Shown piece after piece: positions 42,013-50,655 of a stretch of 64,000 bases of DNA. Made by a program: the position numbers and the translations under genes. How positions within the stretch are numbered: position 1 is the stretch's first letter; each line of letters begins with the position of its first letter. The notes beneath the pieces are model-generated. The model ran no database searches, had not been told where the DNA came from, and saw only the letters and a list, made by a program, of their open reading frames with translations. Location: positions 27,348 through 91,347 of the forward strand of contig CAJUPW010000004.1 in the NCBI GenBank assembly GCA_910588635.1, written 5' to 3'. This DNA is from an uncultured Oscillospiraceae bacterium. Lineage in GTDB: Bacteria > Bacillota > Clostridia > Oscillospirales > Oscillospiraceae.

Positions 42013-42492
42013 ATGGAAAAGCTGCTGGAGCTGCTGGAGCAGGACTGCACCATGCCGGTGTCGGCGCTGGCCGCCGCCGCGGGCGTGAGCGAGGCCGAGG
42101 CCAAAGCCGCCATTCAGAAATATGAGAACGACCGGACCATTCTGGGCTATCAGGCCATCATCGACTGGGACCGGGTCCGGAAGGAGACCGTCACCGCCCT
42201 GATTGAGGTCAACGTCACCCCCCAGTCCAGGGACGGCTTTGACCGCATCGCCGAACGCATCTACCAGTACGATGAGGTGGAGAGCATGTACCTGATGAGC
42301 GGCTCCTTCGACCTGACCGTCATCATCTCGGGCCGCACCCTGCGGGAAGTGGCTCAGTTCGTGGGCGAGCGGCTGGCCCCCATCCAGGGGGTCACCGGCA
42401 CGGCCACCCACTTTATCCTGAAAAAGTACAAAGAGAAGCATCTGGTGTTCCGTCCCCAGGACCCGGAGGAAAGGGAGTACATCTTCGTATGA
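42013..42492 (+). CDS. Lrp/AsnC family transcriptional regulator
   Basis: 159 aa from MEKLLELLEQD, with GAGGAGGAA five bases upstream. The winged HTH occupies residues 1-60 (MPVSALAAAAGVSEAEAK as recognition region). A RAM ligand-binding domain follows (about 65-140), with VTALIEVNVTP and VESMYLMSGSFDLTVII. Such regulators respond to amino acids. It overlaps the aminotransferase gene by ATGA, so it probably controls its own operon. Confidence 0.92.
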   Translation: MEKLLELLEQDCTMPVSALAAAAGVSEAEAKAAIQKYENDRTILGYQAIIDWDRVRKETVTALIEVNVTPQSRDGFDRIAERIYQYDEVESMYLMSGSFDLTVIISGRTLREVAQFVGERLAPIQGVTGTATHFILKKYKEKHLVFRPQDPEEREYIFV

Positions 42493-43676
42493 ACTATGAC
42501 AGCATCCTCAACGAGAAAATACAGAATATCAAGCCCTCCGGCATCCGAAAGTTTTTTGATATCCTGGAGGAGATGACTGACGCCATCTCCTTGGGCATCG
42601 GCGAGCCTGACTTCGTCACGCCCTGGCATATCCGGGACGCGGGCATCTATTCCCTGGAGCGGGGCCACACCAAGTACACCTCCAACGCCGGTATGCTCCA
42701 GCTCCGCCGGGAGATCGCCGCCTACCTCAACCGCCGGTTCGATCTCCAGTACGACTATGCCAGCCAGATTCTGGTGACGGTTGGGGGCAGCGAGGCCATC
42801 GACCTGGCCCTCCGGGTGCTGCTCAACCCCGGGGACGAGGTGATTGTCCCCACCCCCTCCTTCGTCTGCTACGGCCCTCTGGCCGAGATGGCGGGGGGCG
42901 TGCCCAGGTATCTGGAGCTGAAGGCGGAAAACCAGTTCCGCCTCACCCCCGAGGAGCTGCAGGGCGCCATCACCGGCAGGACCAAGGCGCTGGTGCTGCC
43001 CTTCCCCTCCAACCCCACCGGGGGGACCATGGAGCGCAAGGACCTGGAGGCCGTCGCCCAGGTGCTGGAGGGCACCGATATCATGGTCATCTCCGATGAG
43101 ATTTACGCCGAGCTGACCTACGGCCGCCGCCACGTCTCCCCGGCCAACCTCACCGGCATGTACGACCGCACCGTGGTGGTCAACGGCTTCTCCAAGAGCC
43201 ACGCCATGACGGGCTGGCGCATGGGCTACGTCTGCGCTCCCCGGCCTATCGTGGCCGCCATGACCAAGCTGCACCAGTTCGGCATCATGTCCGCCCCCAC
43301 CACCAGCCAGTACGCCGCCGTGGAGGCCATGCGCAGCGGGGACGGGGACATCGAGCACATGCGGGAGGAGTACGACCGCCGCCGCCGGTATCTGGTGGAG
43401 AATCTCAACCGCATCGGACTTCAGTGCTTCGAGCCCAAGGGGGCTTTCTATGTGTTCCCGGATATCCGCTCCACCGGGCTGACCTCGGAGGAGTTCTGTG
43501 AGCGTTTCCTGCTGGAGGAGAAGGTGGCCGTCATTCCCGGCTCCGCCTTCGGCCCCGGAGGGGAGGGCTTTGTCCGGGCCTGCTACGCCGCCTCCATGAA
43601 GGATATCGCCGAGGCCGTGGCCCGGATGGACAACTTCCTCACTAATTTGAGAAGAAAACAGGGGAGAGAGGGTTAA
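42489..43676 (+). CDS. Class I/II PLP-dependent aminotransferase
   Basis: 395 aa. The fold type I core shows ISLGIGEPDF near residue 33, VTVGGSEAIDLALR near 95, FPSNPTGGTM near 175, SDEIYAELTY near 205 and the PLP lysine in VNGFSKSHAMTGWRMGY near 238. The terminal region has the substrate Arg in EGFVRACYAASM. Close families are aspartate, alanine and aromatic aminotransferases; the amino donor cannot be fixed. It is coupled to the Lrp gene and followed one base later by thrH. Confidence 0.93.
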   Translation: MNYDSILNEKIQNIKPSGIRKFFDILEEMTDAISLGIGEPDFVTPWHIRDAGIYSLERGHTKYTSNAGMLQLRREIAAYLNRRFDLQYDYASQILVTVGGSEAIDLALRVLLNPGDEVIVPTPSFVCYGPLAEMAGGVPRYLELKAENQFRLTPEELQGAITGRTKALVLPFPSNPTGGTMERKDLEAVAQVLEGTDIMVISDEIYAELTYGRRHVSPANLTGMYDRTVVVNGFSKSHAMTGWRMGYVCAPRPIVAAMTKLHQFGIMSAPTTSQYAAVEAMRSGDGDIEHMREEYDRRRRYLVENLNRIGLQCFEPKGAFYVFPDIRSTGLTSEEFCERFLLEEKVAVIPGSAFGPGGEGFVRACYAASMKDIAEAVARMDNFLTNLRRKQGREG

Positions 43677-43677
43677 A

Positions 43678-44280
43678 ATGAACATCGTATGTTTGGATAT
43701 GGAGGGGGTCTTAGTCCCGGAGATCTGGATCGCTTTCTCTGAGGAGAGCGGCATCCCCGAGCTGCGCCGCACCACCCGGGACGAGCCCGACTACGACAAG
43801 CTGATGACCTGGCGGCTGGGTATTTTGAAGGAGCACGGCCTGGGGCTGAAGGAAATTCAGGCAGTCATCGCCAAGATCGACCCTCTGCCTGGGGCGAAGG
43901 AGTTTCTGGACCGGCTGCGCGCCAAGACCCAGGTGGTCATTTTAAGCGACACCTTCGAGCAGTTCGCGAGACCCCTGATGGAGAAGCTGAACTGGCCCAC
44001 CATCTTCTGCAACACCCTGGAGGTGGGGGAGAATGGGGCCATCACCGGCTACCAAATGCGCTGTGAGAAGTCCAAGCTGACCACGGTGAAGGCCCTCCAG
44101 TCCATGGGCTACGACACCATCGCCGCCGGAGACAGCTTCAACGATCTGGCCATGATCCAGGCCAGCAAGGCGGGGTTTCTGTTCAAGTCCACCGAGGCTA
44201 TCAAAGCCGCTCACCCCGAGCTGCCCGCTTTTGAGGAGTTTGACGAGCTGCTGTCCGCCATTGAGGGAGCGCTGGACTGA
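43678..44280 (+). CDS. thrH: ThrH-type phosphoserine phosphatase/homoserine phosphotransferase
   Basis: 200 aa. HAD motif I is VCLDMEGVLVPE, giving the ThrH-specific D-x-E-G-V-L form. The cap region has WRLGILKEHGLGL near residue 45, motif II is VILSDTFEQF near 82 and motif III is AAGDSFNDLAM near 145. ThrH of Pseudomonas dephosphorylates phosphoserine and can move the phosphate to homoserine. With the neighbouring aminotransferase this suggests a serine or threonine pathway step. Confidence 0.93.
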   Translation: MNIVCLDMEGVLVPEIWIAFSEESGIPELRRTTRDEPDYDKLMTWRLGILKEHGLGLKEIQAVIAKIDPLPGAKEFLDRLRAKTQVVILSDTFEQFARPLMEKLNWPTIFCNTLEVGENGAITGYQMRCEKSKLTTVKALQSMGYDTIAAGDSFNDLAMIQASKAGFLFKSTEAIKAAHPELPAFEEFDELLSAIEGALD

Positions 44281-44300
44281 GAGCAGAGAGGAGAATCGCG

Positions 44301-44528
44301 ATGTTTTGGACCGTGCTGCTGCTGATAATCTGCTTTTCCGCTGTCGCCTCCGTATTATTTTGGATGCTTGCGATGATGATCGGAGAGTGGGCCCTCGCTG
44401 TGGCTGGTGTTCTGCTGCTGGCGGGCGTTATTACGGCGCTGGTTTCGGCCTATCAGCGGATTGCGGTCCAGCTGGACAGCGTGGAGAAGAAGCTGGATAA
44501 GCTCTTAGAGCAAAAGGAAGAGGAGTGA
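44301..44528 (+). CDS. Small membrane protein, unknown (75 aa)
   Basis: 75 aa. Two hydrophobic segments (about 2-25 and 28-50) are followed by a charged helix VQLDSVEKKLDKLLEQKEEE likely to form a coiled coil. GAGAGGAGAA precedes the ATG. It lies between thrH and the DUF1015 gene and is coupled to the latter. No domain is recognised. Confidence 0.75.
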   Translation: MFWTVLLLIICFSAVASVLFWMLAMMIGEWALAVAGVLLLAGVITALVSAYQRIAVQLDSVEKKLDKLLEQKEEE

Positions 44529-44533
44529 CCTCC

Positions 44534-45799
44534 ATGAACGATATTTTTGACGGCCTGCCCTTTAAGCCTGCGGACATTCTTCTGCCCCGGGACTGCGACC
44601 TGTCCCTGTGGTCGGTGGTGGCCTGCGACCAGTACACCTCCCAGCCCGAATACTGGCAGCGGGTGGAGGAGCGGGTGGGGCGGGCCCCGTCCGCTCTGCG
44701 GCTGATCCTGCCGGAGAGCTGTCTGGAGGGCCCCAGCGTGGAGACCGACATCATGGAGGTCAACAACACCATGAGCCGCTATCTTCGGGAGGGCCGCTTT
44801 CAGGAGTACCCCGACGCCCTGATCTATGTGGAGCGCACCCTGGACAGCGGCAAGGTCCGCCGGGGTCTGGTGGGCATGGCAGACCTGGAGGCCTACGACT
44901 ACGAGCCGGGCTCCTCCTCCGCAATCCAGGCTACCGAGGGGGTGGTGATGTCCCGCATTCCCCCCCGCGTGGCGGTGCGGAAAAACGCCCCCATCGAGCT
45001 GCCCCACGCGATTCTGCTCAGCGACTGCGGGGATATTGTCGCTCCCCTGGCCGGCCGGACGGGAGAGATGGAGCTCCTCTACGACTTCGAGCTGATGGAG
45101 GGGGGCGGCTATGTGAAGGGCTGGCTGCTGACCCGGGAGCAGCAGGAACAGACCGCCCGGGCCATCCGGGCGCGGAAGGAGTGGGCGGACCGGGAGCGGG
45201 ACGGCCTGCTCTTCGTGGCGGGAGACGGCAACCACTCTCTGGCCGCCGCCAAGGAGTGCTATGAGCGGCGCAAGGGACTCACCGATCCCACCCAGTGGCC
45301 CGATCTGCCCTCCCGCTACGCCCTGTGCGAGCTGGTCGATCTCAGCGGCAACGGAGTTGACTTTGAGCCTATCCACCGGGTGGTCTTCGGCGTGAAGCCG
45401 GAGGAGCTGCTGGACGCCCTGATGAAATACTGTCCCTCCGCCGTCCGGGGCAGAGAGGAAGGGCATGTCCTGCCCTTTGTGATCGGCCGGTGGAGCCAGG
45501 GGGAGATCACGGTGACCAAGCCCGCGGCCAATCTGCCGGTGGACACTCTCCAGCGTTTTCTGGACGACTACACAGCCTCCCATCCCAAGGCCCGGGTGGA
45601 CTACATCCACGGGGAGGCGGAGGCCCGGGCGCTGGCAGAAGAGCGGGAGGACGCCGTGGCCTTCCTTCTGCCCCGGCCCCGGTGGCCGGAGCTGTTCGAC
45701 GCCGTTGTCCGGGACGGCCTCCTGCCCCGAAAGACCTTCTCCATCGGCCAGGCCAAGGACAAGCGGTTTTACTTAGAGGCGAGAAAAATCAGAAAATAG
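44534..45799 (+). CDS. DUF1015 family protein
   Basis: 421 aa from the ATG at 44534, with GAGGAG nine bases upstream; a GTG at 44525 overlapping the previous stop is an alternative. DUF1015 features are the N-terminal FKPADILLPRDCDLSLWSVVACDQYTS area, LVGMADLEAYDYEPGS near residue 113 and LLFVAGDGNHSLAAAK near 232. The G-D-G-N-H-S block recalls the catalytic loop of ParB/sulfiredoxin-fold kinases. I recall DUF1015 genes next to serine biosynthesis genes in other genomes, and here thrH is two genes upstream. Activity is unproven. Confidence 0.87.
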   Translation: MNDIFDGLPFKPADILLPRDCDLSLWSVVACDQYTSQPEYWQRVEERVGRAPSALRLILPESCLEGPSVETDIMEVNNTMSRYLREGRFQEYPDALIYVERTLDSGKVRRGLVGMADLEAYDYEPGSSSAIQATEGVVMSRIPPRVAVRKNAPIELPHAILLSDCGDIVAPLAGRTGEMELLYDFELMEGGGYVKGWLLTREQQEQTARAIRARKEWADRERDGLLFVAGDGNHSLAAAKECYERRKGLTDPTQWPDLPSRYALCELVDLSGNGVDFEPIHRVVFGVKPEELLDALMKYCPSAVRGREEGHVLPFVIGRWSQGEITVTKPAANLPVDTLQRFLDDYTASHPKARVDYIHGEAEARALAEEREDAVAFLLPRPRWPELFDAVVRDGLLPRKTFSIGQAKDKRFYLEARKIRK

Positions 45800-45812
45800 G
45801 GGGAAAGCCGCC

Positions 45813-46664
45813 ATGGAGGTCCGCGCCCACGCCAAACTGAATCTGACTCTGGATGTGCTGGGCAGGCGCCCCGACGGCTACCACGATCTGCGGATGGTGA
45901 TGCAGTCCGTCGCCCTGGCCGATGTGCTCACTCTGGAGGAGAGCGGCGATGGGGAGCTGCGGGTGCGCACCAACCTACACTTTCTGCCCAATAACGAGAA
46001 AAATCTGGCCGCCCAGGCCGCTCTGCGCTGGTGGGAGGCCAGGGGACAGGTCCCCCGGGGGCTGGAGATTACCATTGAGAAAAGTGTTCCCGTCTGCGCC
46101 GGCATGGCCGGGGGGAGCAGCGACGCCGCCGCCGTCCTTCGGGCGCTGAACCAGATGGAGGGGGCGCCCCTGTCCCTGCGGGAGGTGGCCAAGATTGGGG
46201 AGCGGGTGGGCTCCGACGTGCCCTACTGCATCCTGGGCGGCACCGCCCTGGCCGAAGGGAGGGGAGAAATCCTCACCCCCTTGCCCCCTCTGCCCCAGTG
46301 CTGGGCGGTGCTGTGCAAGCCGGAATTCTCCATCTCCACCCCGGCGCTGTTCGCTAAAATAGACAGTGTGCGCCTGCGCTGCCGTCCCGACACCCAGGGG
46401 GTCATCGCCGCCCTGGAGGCGGGGGACCTCCACGGGGTGGCCCGGCGGATGTACAACGTTTTTGAGGACGCCTTGCCGGAGCGCCAGCGCGCCCGGGTGA
46501 GCGACATCAAAAACGTGCTGATTCAGTGCGGGGCCCTGGGGGCCAGCATGAGCGGCACCGGTCCCACCGCCTTTGGGCTCTTTGACGACGAGGGCCTGGC
46601 CCGGGAGGCCCGGGAGCGGCTGGCCGACTGGGGTGGCGAGGTTTTTTTGACACAGACCGTTTAA
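45813..46664 (+). CDS. ispE: 4-diphosphocytidyl-2-C-methyl-D-erythritol kinase
   Basis: 283 aa GHMP kinase of the MEP isoprenoid pathway. Phosphorylates the 2-OH of CDP-ME. Blocks are VRAHAKLNLTLDVLGRRPDG at the N-terminus (catalytic Lys and substrate contacts), VPVCAGMAGGSSDAAA near residue 92 (ATP loop) and GASMSGTGPTAFGLF near 243. Length and motifs are normal. Thirteen bases separate it from the DUF1015 gene, so it may be the last gene of that transcript. Confidence 0.97.
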   Translation: MEVRAHAKLNLTLDVLGRRPDGYHDLRMVMQSVALADVLTLEESGDGELRVRTNLHFLPNNEKNLAAQAALRWWEARGQVPRGLEITIEKSVPVCAGMAGGSSDAAAVLRALNQMEGAPLSLREVAKIGERVGSDVPYCILGGTALAEGRGEILTPLPPLPQCWAVLCKPEFSISTPALFAKIDSVRLRCRPDTQGVIAALEAGDLHGVARRMYNVFEDALPERQRARVSDIKNVLIQCGALGASMSGTGPTAFGLFDDEGLAREARERLADWGGEVFLTQTV

Positions 46665-46718
46665 GGTTGTTAAAACCCGTCTATACTGTAAGAAAGTTAC
46701 AGGATAGGCGGTTTTTTT

Positions 46719-47339
46719 ATGGATCGAAAATTGAAAACCTGGGAGCTGGCGCTGATGTGCGGCGTGCTGATCGCGGTGATGGCGGGGAGCTGGCTGGACC
46801 GGGAGCAGCAGGAGCTGGCCGGCAGCGTCATCCGCTTCCACGTCATCGCCAACTCGGACAGCGAGGAGGACCAGGCGTTAAAGCTGGCGGTACGGGATCG
46901 GGTGTTGAAGGAGGCCCAGGACCTCTACCCGGAGAACGCCACTCTGGCCCAGGCCCAGGCGGCCCTGGAGGGCCGTCTCAGCCTGCTGGCCGCCGCCGGT
47001 CGTGAGGTAGTGGAGGAACAGGGGTATGATTACCCGGTGTCCGCCGCCCTGGAGGACTGCTGGTTCCCCACCAAGGAGTACGAAGGCTTCGCCCTCCCCG
47101 CCGGAAGCTACACCGCCCTCCGGGTGACCATCGGCGAGGGCAAGGGGCGCAACTGGTGGTGCGTGGCCTTCCCGCCCCTGTGCCTGGGAGCGGCCAGCGA
47201 GACGGTGGATCAGGCCCTGGAGGCGGGCCGCTTTACCCCGGAGCAGGGCGCTCTGGTGACGGGGGACGGCGAGGGCTATGTCCTCAAATTCAAGGCCATG
47301 GAGCTTTTGGGCGAGATACAGGGTTTTTTTGAAAAGTAG
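46719..47339 (+). CDS. spoIIR: Stage II sporulation protein R
   Basis: 206 aa. N-terminal membrane anchor (about 10-25), then the family block VIRFHVIANSDSEEDQALKL near residue 38 and a C-terminal FKAMELLGEIQGFF. SpoIIR is made in the forespore under sigma-F and is secreted to trigger SpoIIGA processing of pro-sigma-E in the mother cell. Its presence shows the organism belongs to an endospore-forming lineage. No convincing sigma-F promoter is seen; a TATACT at 46682 lacks a good -35. Confidence 0.93.
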   Translation: MDRKLKTWELALMCGVLIAVMAGSWLDREQQELAGSVIRFHVIANSDSEEDQALKLAVRDRVLKEAQDLYPENATLAQAQAALEGRLSLLAAAGREVVEEQGYDYPVSAALEDCWFPTKEYEGFALPAGSYTALRVTIGEGKGRNWWCVAFPPLCLGAASETVDQALEAGRFTPEQGALVTGDGEGYVLKFKAMELLGEIQGFFEK

Positions 47340-47362
47340 GGCGGCGCCGCGCGCCGCCCTTT
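47339..47362 (+). terminator. Weak intrinsic terminator after spoIIR
   Basis: 9-bp stem GGGCGGCGC / GCGCCGCCC followed by only TTT. Confidence 0.5.
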
Positions 47363-47410
47363 CATATTGTCCCCGCTTCGCCGCATAGTCTGTGGGGAAA
47401 GGGGGGGGCT

Positions 47411-48094
47411 GTGTTGATCGGTCAGCTTGTGACAGTACCCGGAGGGCGGGGAAGGGCGGAGCCGGGACGGCTCTACGGCCTGAGCGTCCTGCGGGCGGAG
47501 GCCGACCCCACCGGCTTCTGGGGGGAGCGCTACCTGCGCCGGGCGGGGAAGGGGCTGCGCCGGGGGGGTGCGCTCCGGGTGCTGGTCCCCGGTGATTTTG
47601 ACCTCTGGCCGGCCCTGGCTCCTCTCGGCCTGCGGCCGGTGGAGGTGGACGCATTTGTTCGGAACCAGTCGGCAACCCTGGCGCTGGAGCTGCTGGAGCG
47701 GCGGGATGTCCCCCCCGACCGGGCCGTTGTGGCCCTACGGGGGGCACGGGCGGACCGGGACATGGCCCGGACGGCGGCGGCGCTGTGCCAGGAGGTGCGG
47801 AGTCTGGTAGTGGACGCTCCCCGGGGCGGGGAGGAGCTGGCCAACTGGCTGAGGCGGGAGTTTGGGATCCCTGTTTTACCGCCGGGGGAGGGCTGTCACG
47901 CCGCTCTGTGCTTTCACCCGGACTGCCCCCGGAGAGAGGGGGAGGCCCTGGAGCTGTACGGCCCCCGGCCCCGGCTGGCGGGGCTGGCCCTCAGCGCGCC
48001 CCGGCTGGCGGAGGAGGACCGGGAGAATCTGCCTCTGCTGTCCGCCCTGTGGGAGGGGGGAAAGCTGGGGCCTGAAGACATAAAAATCACTTGA
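47411..48094 (+). CDS. Uncharacterised protein (227 aa)
   Basis: 227 aa, GTG start after a GGGGAAAGGGGGGGG tract. I recognise no named family. Short hydrophobic strands alternate with helices (LRVLVPGDFDLWPAL near residue 55, RAVVALRGARADRD near 105, VRSLVVDAP near 128, GIPVLPPGEGC near 150), which suggests a Rossmann-like fold. No signal peptide or membrane helix is seen. It is very Arg/Gly/Leu rich. Its stop overlaps the greA promoter. Confidence 0.65.
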   Translation: MLIGQLVTVPGGRGRAEPGRLYGLSVLRAEADPTGFWGERYLRRAGKGLRRGGALRVLVPGDFDLWPALAPLGLRPVEVDAFVRNQSATLALELLERRDVPPDRAVVALRGARADRDMARTAAALCQEVRSLVVDAPRGGEELANWLRREFGIPVLPPGEGCHAALCFHPDCPRREGEALELYGPRPRLAGLALSAPRLAEEDRENLPLLSALWEGGKLGPEDIKIT

Positions 48095-48119
48095 CAGACG
48101 GGTTGGAAACACATATAAT
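48091..48119 (+). promoter_or_regulatory. Consensus promoter of greA-lysS
   Basis: TTGACA (48091-48096), 17-bp spacer, TATAAT (48114-48119), a perfect consensus. The -35 contains the stop codon of the preceding gene. A leader of about 75 nt follows. Confidence 0.9.
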
Positions 48120-48201
48120 GGCACAGAATGTACGACTATGCCCAATTTTGCCCCTGCAAGGCGGCGGGCGGATAGTCCGATGGAAAGGTGTGCGAAATTT
48201 C

Positions 48202-48675
48202 ATGGCGAAGGAATATAAGCTGAGTCCTCAGCGGCTCAAGGAACTGCAGGACGAGATGACATACCTCAAGACGGTCCGGGAGAAGGAAGTGGCCGACCAG
48301 ATCAAAGAGGCCCGGTCCTTCGGCGACCTCAGCGAGAACAGCGAGTACGACGAGGCGAAAAACGAACAGGGCAAGCTTTACGCCCGCATGGGCGAGCTGG
48401 AGGAGATTCTGTCCAACTACGTGGTCATCGAGGAGGACGAGACCGACGGCGACTATGTCCGTCTGGGCTCCACCGTCACCGTGCTGGACAAGGAGTTCAA
48501 CGAGGAGCTGGTTTATAAGATCGTGGGCTCTCAGGAGGCCGATCCCATGAGCGGAGCCATCTCGGAGGACTCCCCCTTCGGCAAGGCGCTGCTGGGCAGA
48601 AACGCGGGGGACGAGGTCACCGTGGACGCCCCCGCCGGCCCGGTGGAGTATAAGCTGCTGAAGGTAGAGAGATAA
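48202..48675 (+). CDS. greA: Transcription elongation factor GreA
   Basis: 157 aa. The N-terminal coiled coil (1-78) carries the acidic tip FGDLSENSEYDEAKNEQ near residue 40 that reaches into the RNA polymerase channel to stimulate cleavage of backtracked RNA. The C-terminal domain has ISEDSPFGKALLGRNAGDEV. Full length. It is followed 12 bp later by lysS, a common pairing. Confidence 0.97.
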   Translation: MAKEYKLSPQRLKELQDEMTYLKTVREKEVADQIKEARSFGDLSENSEYDEAKNEQGKLYARMGELEEILSNYVVIEEDETDGDYVRLGSTVTVLDKEFNEELVYKIVGSQEADPMSGAISEDSPFGKALLGRNAGDEVTVDAPAGPVEYKLLKVER

Positions 48676-48687
48676 GGAGTAATCGAC

Positions 48688-50193
48688 ATGGCCGATAAGA
48701 ATCATCAGACCGGCGCGGTGGAACAGGAGAACCTGTCTCAGCTTCTCCAGATTCGCCGGGACAAGCTCAAGGAACTCCAGGAGAGCGGAAACGACCCGTT
48801 CCAGATCACCCGCTATGTGGTGGACAACGACTCCGCCAACATCAAGGACAACTTCGATGCCCTGGAGGGGGAAGAGGTGTCTGTCGCTGGACGGCTCATG
48901 TCCAAGCGGGGGATGGGGAAGGTATCCTTCTGCGACCTGCAGGACAAGTCCGGCCGCATCCAGCTCTACGCCCGAAAGGACGAGATGGATGAGGAGGAAT
49001 ACAACCGCTTCAAAAAGTATGACATCGGCGACATTGTGGGCGTGGAGGGCGTGGTTTTCCGCACCCAGCGGGGAGAGATGTCCGTCCGGGTGGTCCATGT
49101 GACGCTGCTCAGCAAGTCCTTGCTGCCCTTGCCCGAGAAGTTCCACGGACTGACCAGCACCGAGCTGCGCTACCGCCAGCGGTATGTGGACCTGATCGTC
49201 AACCCGGAGGTGAAGCGCAACTTCGTCATCCGCTCCAGGTTTATCAAGCACGTCCGGGACTTTATGGACGGCCGGGGCTTTATTGAGGTGGAGACCCCGG
49301 TGCTGAATACCATCTCCGGCGGGGCCACCGCCCGGCCCTTTATCACCCACCACAACACCTTGGATATCGACATGTACATGCGCATCGCCACCGAGCTGCC
49401 CCTGAAGCGGCTTATCGTGGGAGGCATGGACCGGGTGTACGAGATCGGGCGCATCTTCCGCAACGAGGGCATGGACCCTAAGCATAACCCGGAGTTCACC
49501 ACCATCGAGCTCTACCAGGCCTATGCCGACTTCAACGATATGATGGACCTGTTTGAGGATCTGCTGTCCTCCGCCGCTCAGAAGATTCTGGGTACCTACC
49601 AGGTGGAGTGGCAGGGGGAGAAGATCGACCTGACCCCCGGCTGGCCCCGTATGCCCATGCACGAGGCGGTGAAGCAGCACTGCGGCATCGACTTTATGGC
49701 GATCAGCTCCGACGAGGAGGCGGTGGCCGCGGCCAAGTCCATCGGCGTGGAGCTGCCCGAGACGGCGGACAAGACCTGGGGCAACGCCCTGTACGAGTGC
49801 TTCGACCAAAAGGTGGAGGAGAAGCTGATCCAGCCGACCTTCATTACCATGCACCCGGTGGATGTCTCCCCCCTGGCCAAGCGCTCCCCCTCCGACCCCC
49901 GGCTCACCGAGCGGTTCGAGCTGTTCGTCTGTCACAGTGAGATGGGCAACGCCTTTTCCGAGCTGAACGACCCCATCGACCAGCGCCAGCGCTTCCAGAA
50001 GCAGGTGGAGCAGCGGGAGCGGGGAGACGACGAGGCCGGCATGATGGACGAGGACTATGTGACCGCCCTGGAGTACGGACTGCCCCCCACGGGCGGCCTG
50101 GGCATCGGCATCGACAGGTGCGTCATGCTGCTCACCGGCTCCGACTCAATCCGGGAAGTGATTCTGTTCCCCACCATGAAGCCGGTGGATTAA
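48688..50193 (+). CDS. lysS: Lysyl-tRNA synthetase, class II
   Basis: 501 aa. An OB-fold anticodon domain (about 60-165, VSVAGRLMSKRGMGKVSF) precedes the class II core. Motif 1 is near GFIEVETPVLN (about 210), motif 2 is YEIGRIFRNEGMDPKHNPEF (about 250-270) and motif 3 is GLPPTGGLGIGIDRCVMLL (about 470). All catalytic Arg and Glu positions look normal. It ends in a strong terminator at 50295-50328. Confidence 0.98.
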   Translation: MADKNHQTGAVEQENLSQLLQIRRDKLKELQESGNDPFQITRYVVDNDSANIKDNFDALEGEEVSVAGRLMSKRGMGKVSFCDLQDKSGRIQLYARKDEMDEEEYNRFKKYDIGDIVGVEGVVFRTQRGEMSVRVVHVTLLSKSLLPLPEKFHGLTSTELRYRQRYVDLIVNPEVKRNFVIRSRFIKHVRDFMDGRGFIEVETPVLNTISGGATARPFITHHNTLDIDMYMRIATELPLKRLIVGGMDRVYEIGRIFRNEGMDPKHNPEFTTIELYQAYADFNDMMDLFEDLLSSAAQKILGTYQVEWQGEKIDLTPGWPRMPMHEAVKQHCGIDFMAISSDEEAVAAAKSIGVELPETADKTWGNALYECFDQKVEEKLIQPTFITMHPVDVSPLAKRSPSDPRLTERFELFVCHSEMGNAFSELNDPIDQRQRFQKQVEQRERGDDEAGMMDEDYVTALEYGLPPTGGLGIGIDRCVMLLTGSDSIREVILFPTMKPVD

Positions 50194-50248
50194 AAAGTCG
50201 TTGCGCCGCAAGGGCTTCAGAGGATTTTGACCCTGATTTTTGAAAAAT

Positions 50249-50268
50249 TTACGACAACCTTACGACAA
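50249..50268 (+). repeat. Left pair of 11-bp-spaced direct repeats (putative arm-type integrase sites)
   Basis: TTACGACAA occurs at 50249 and again at 50260, an 11-bp period. A related pair lies at 50822-50841 on the other side of the scar. Confidence 0.5.
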
Positions 50269-50294
50269 ATGAAAAGGATTTTTGCATAGCAAGA

Positions 50295-50328
50295 GGAGCG
50301 CCGACCGCATGGTTGGCGCTCCTTTTTT
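50295..50328 (+). terminator. Intrinsic terminator of greA-lysS
   Basis: GGAGCGCC-G-ACC, GCAT loop, GGT-T-GGCGCTCC followed by TTTTTT. Confidence 0.92.
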
Positions 50329-50339
50329 GCCTTTCGGGG

Positions 50340-50355
50340 ACAGGACTTGAATCTG
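50340..50355 (+). repeat. Partial copy of the tRNA-Val T-arm (putative attachment-site remnant)
   Basis: ACAGGACTTGAATCTG matches ACAGGACTTGAACCTG at 50923-50938 inside tRNA-Val with one mismatch and in the same orientation, as left when an element integrates at a tRNA 3' end. Confidence 0.5.
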
Positions 50356-50388
50356 ATAAGACAATATGGGTCAGCAAATAACCTGGTG

Positions 50389-50655
50389 CTATTCCAATGA
50401 TATTTTCTGCCATTCAGGGTCCTCGGTAATAGCGTGTCTCTCTGTTTTAATTGGCGCGCTTCCCCGTTCAAATATGTATTCCGTTCCAAGCGGCATATAC
50501 CCTCTATTCCCCCTCCTGCGCCCCCTCTCCGCCCTCCGGGGCGGGGTGGTATCTGTACCCTCAGGGGCCGCTGCGGGCGGCTGGGGGGCGGGGGTAGCCT
50601 GGGAGTGGATAAACTGAGCATACTTCAACAAAACCTCTAAATCATCACAAGGCAA
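50389..50655 (-). CDS. Small hypothetical protein in the mobile-element scar
   Basis: Up to 88 aa from a TTG codon, beginning MPCDDLEVLLKYAQFIHSQ, with a Pro/Ala/Arg-rich middle and ending TEDPEWQKISLE. The two ends read like real protein, but the start lacks a well-spaced ribosome-binding site. It lies inside the remnant between lysS and tRNA-Val and diverges from the sigma-factor fragment. It may be a surviving or already broken gene of the lost element. Confidence 0.3.
   Translation of the reverse strand: MPCDDLEVLLKYAQFIHSQATPAPQPPAAAPEGTDTTPPRRAERGRRRGNRGYMPLGTEYIFERGSAPIKTERHAITEDPEWQKISLE

Noticed and set aside
47411..48094. Assignment of the 227-aa protein after spoIIR to a sporulation function
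   Set aside because: Only the neighbourhood suggests it; no sporulation domain or sigma-F/E promoter was seen, so it is left as unknown.
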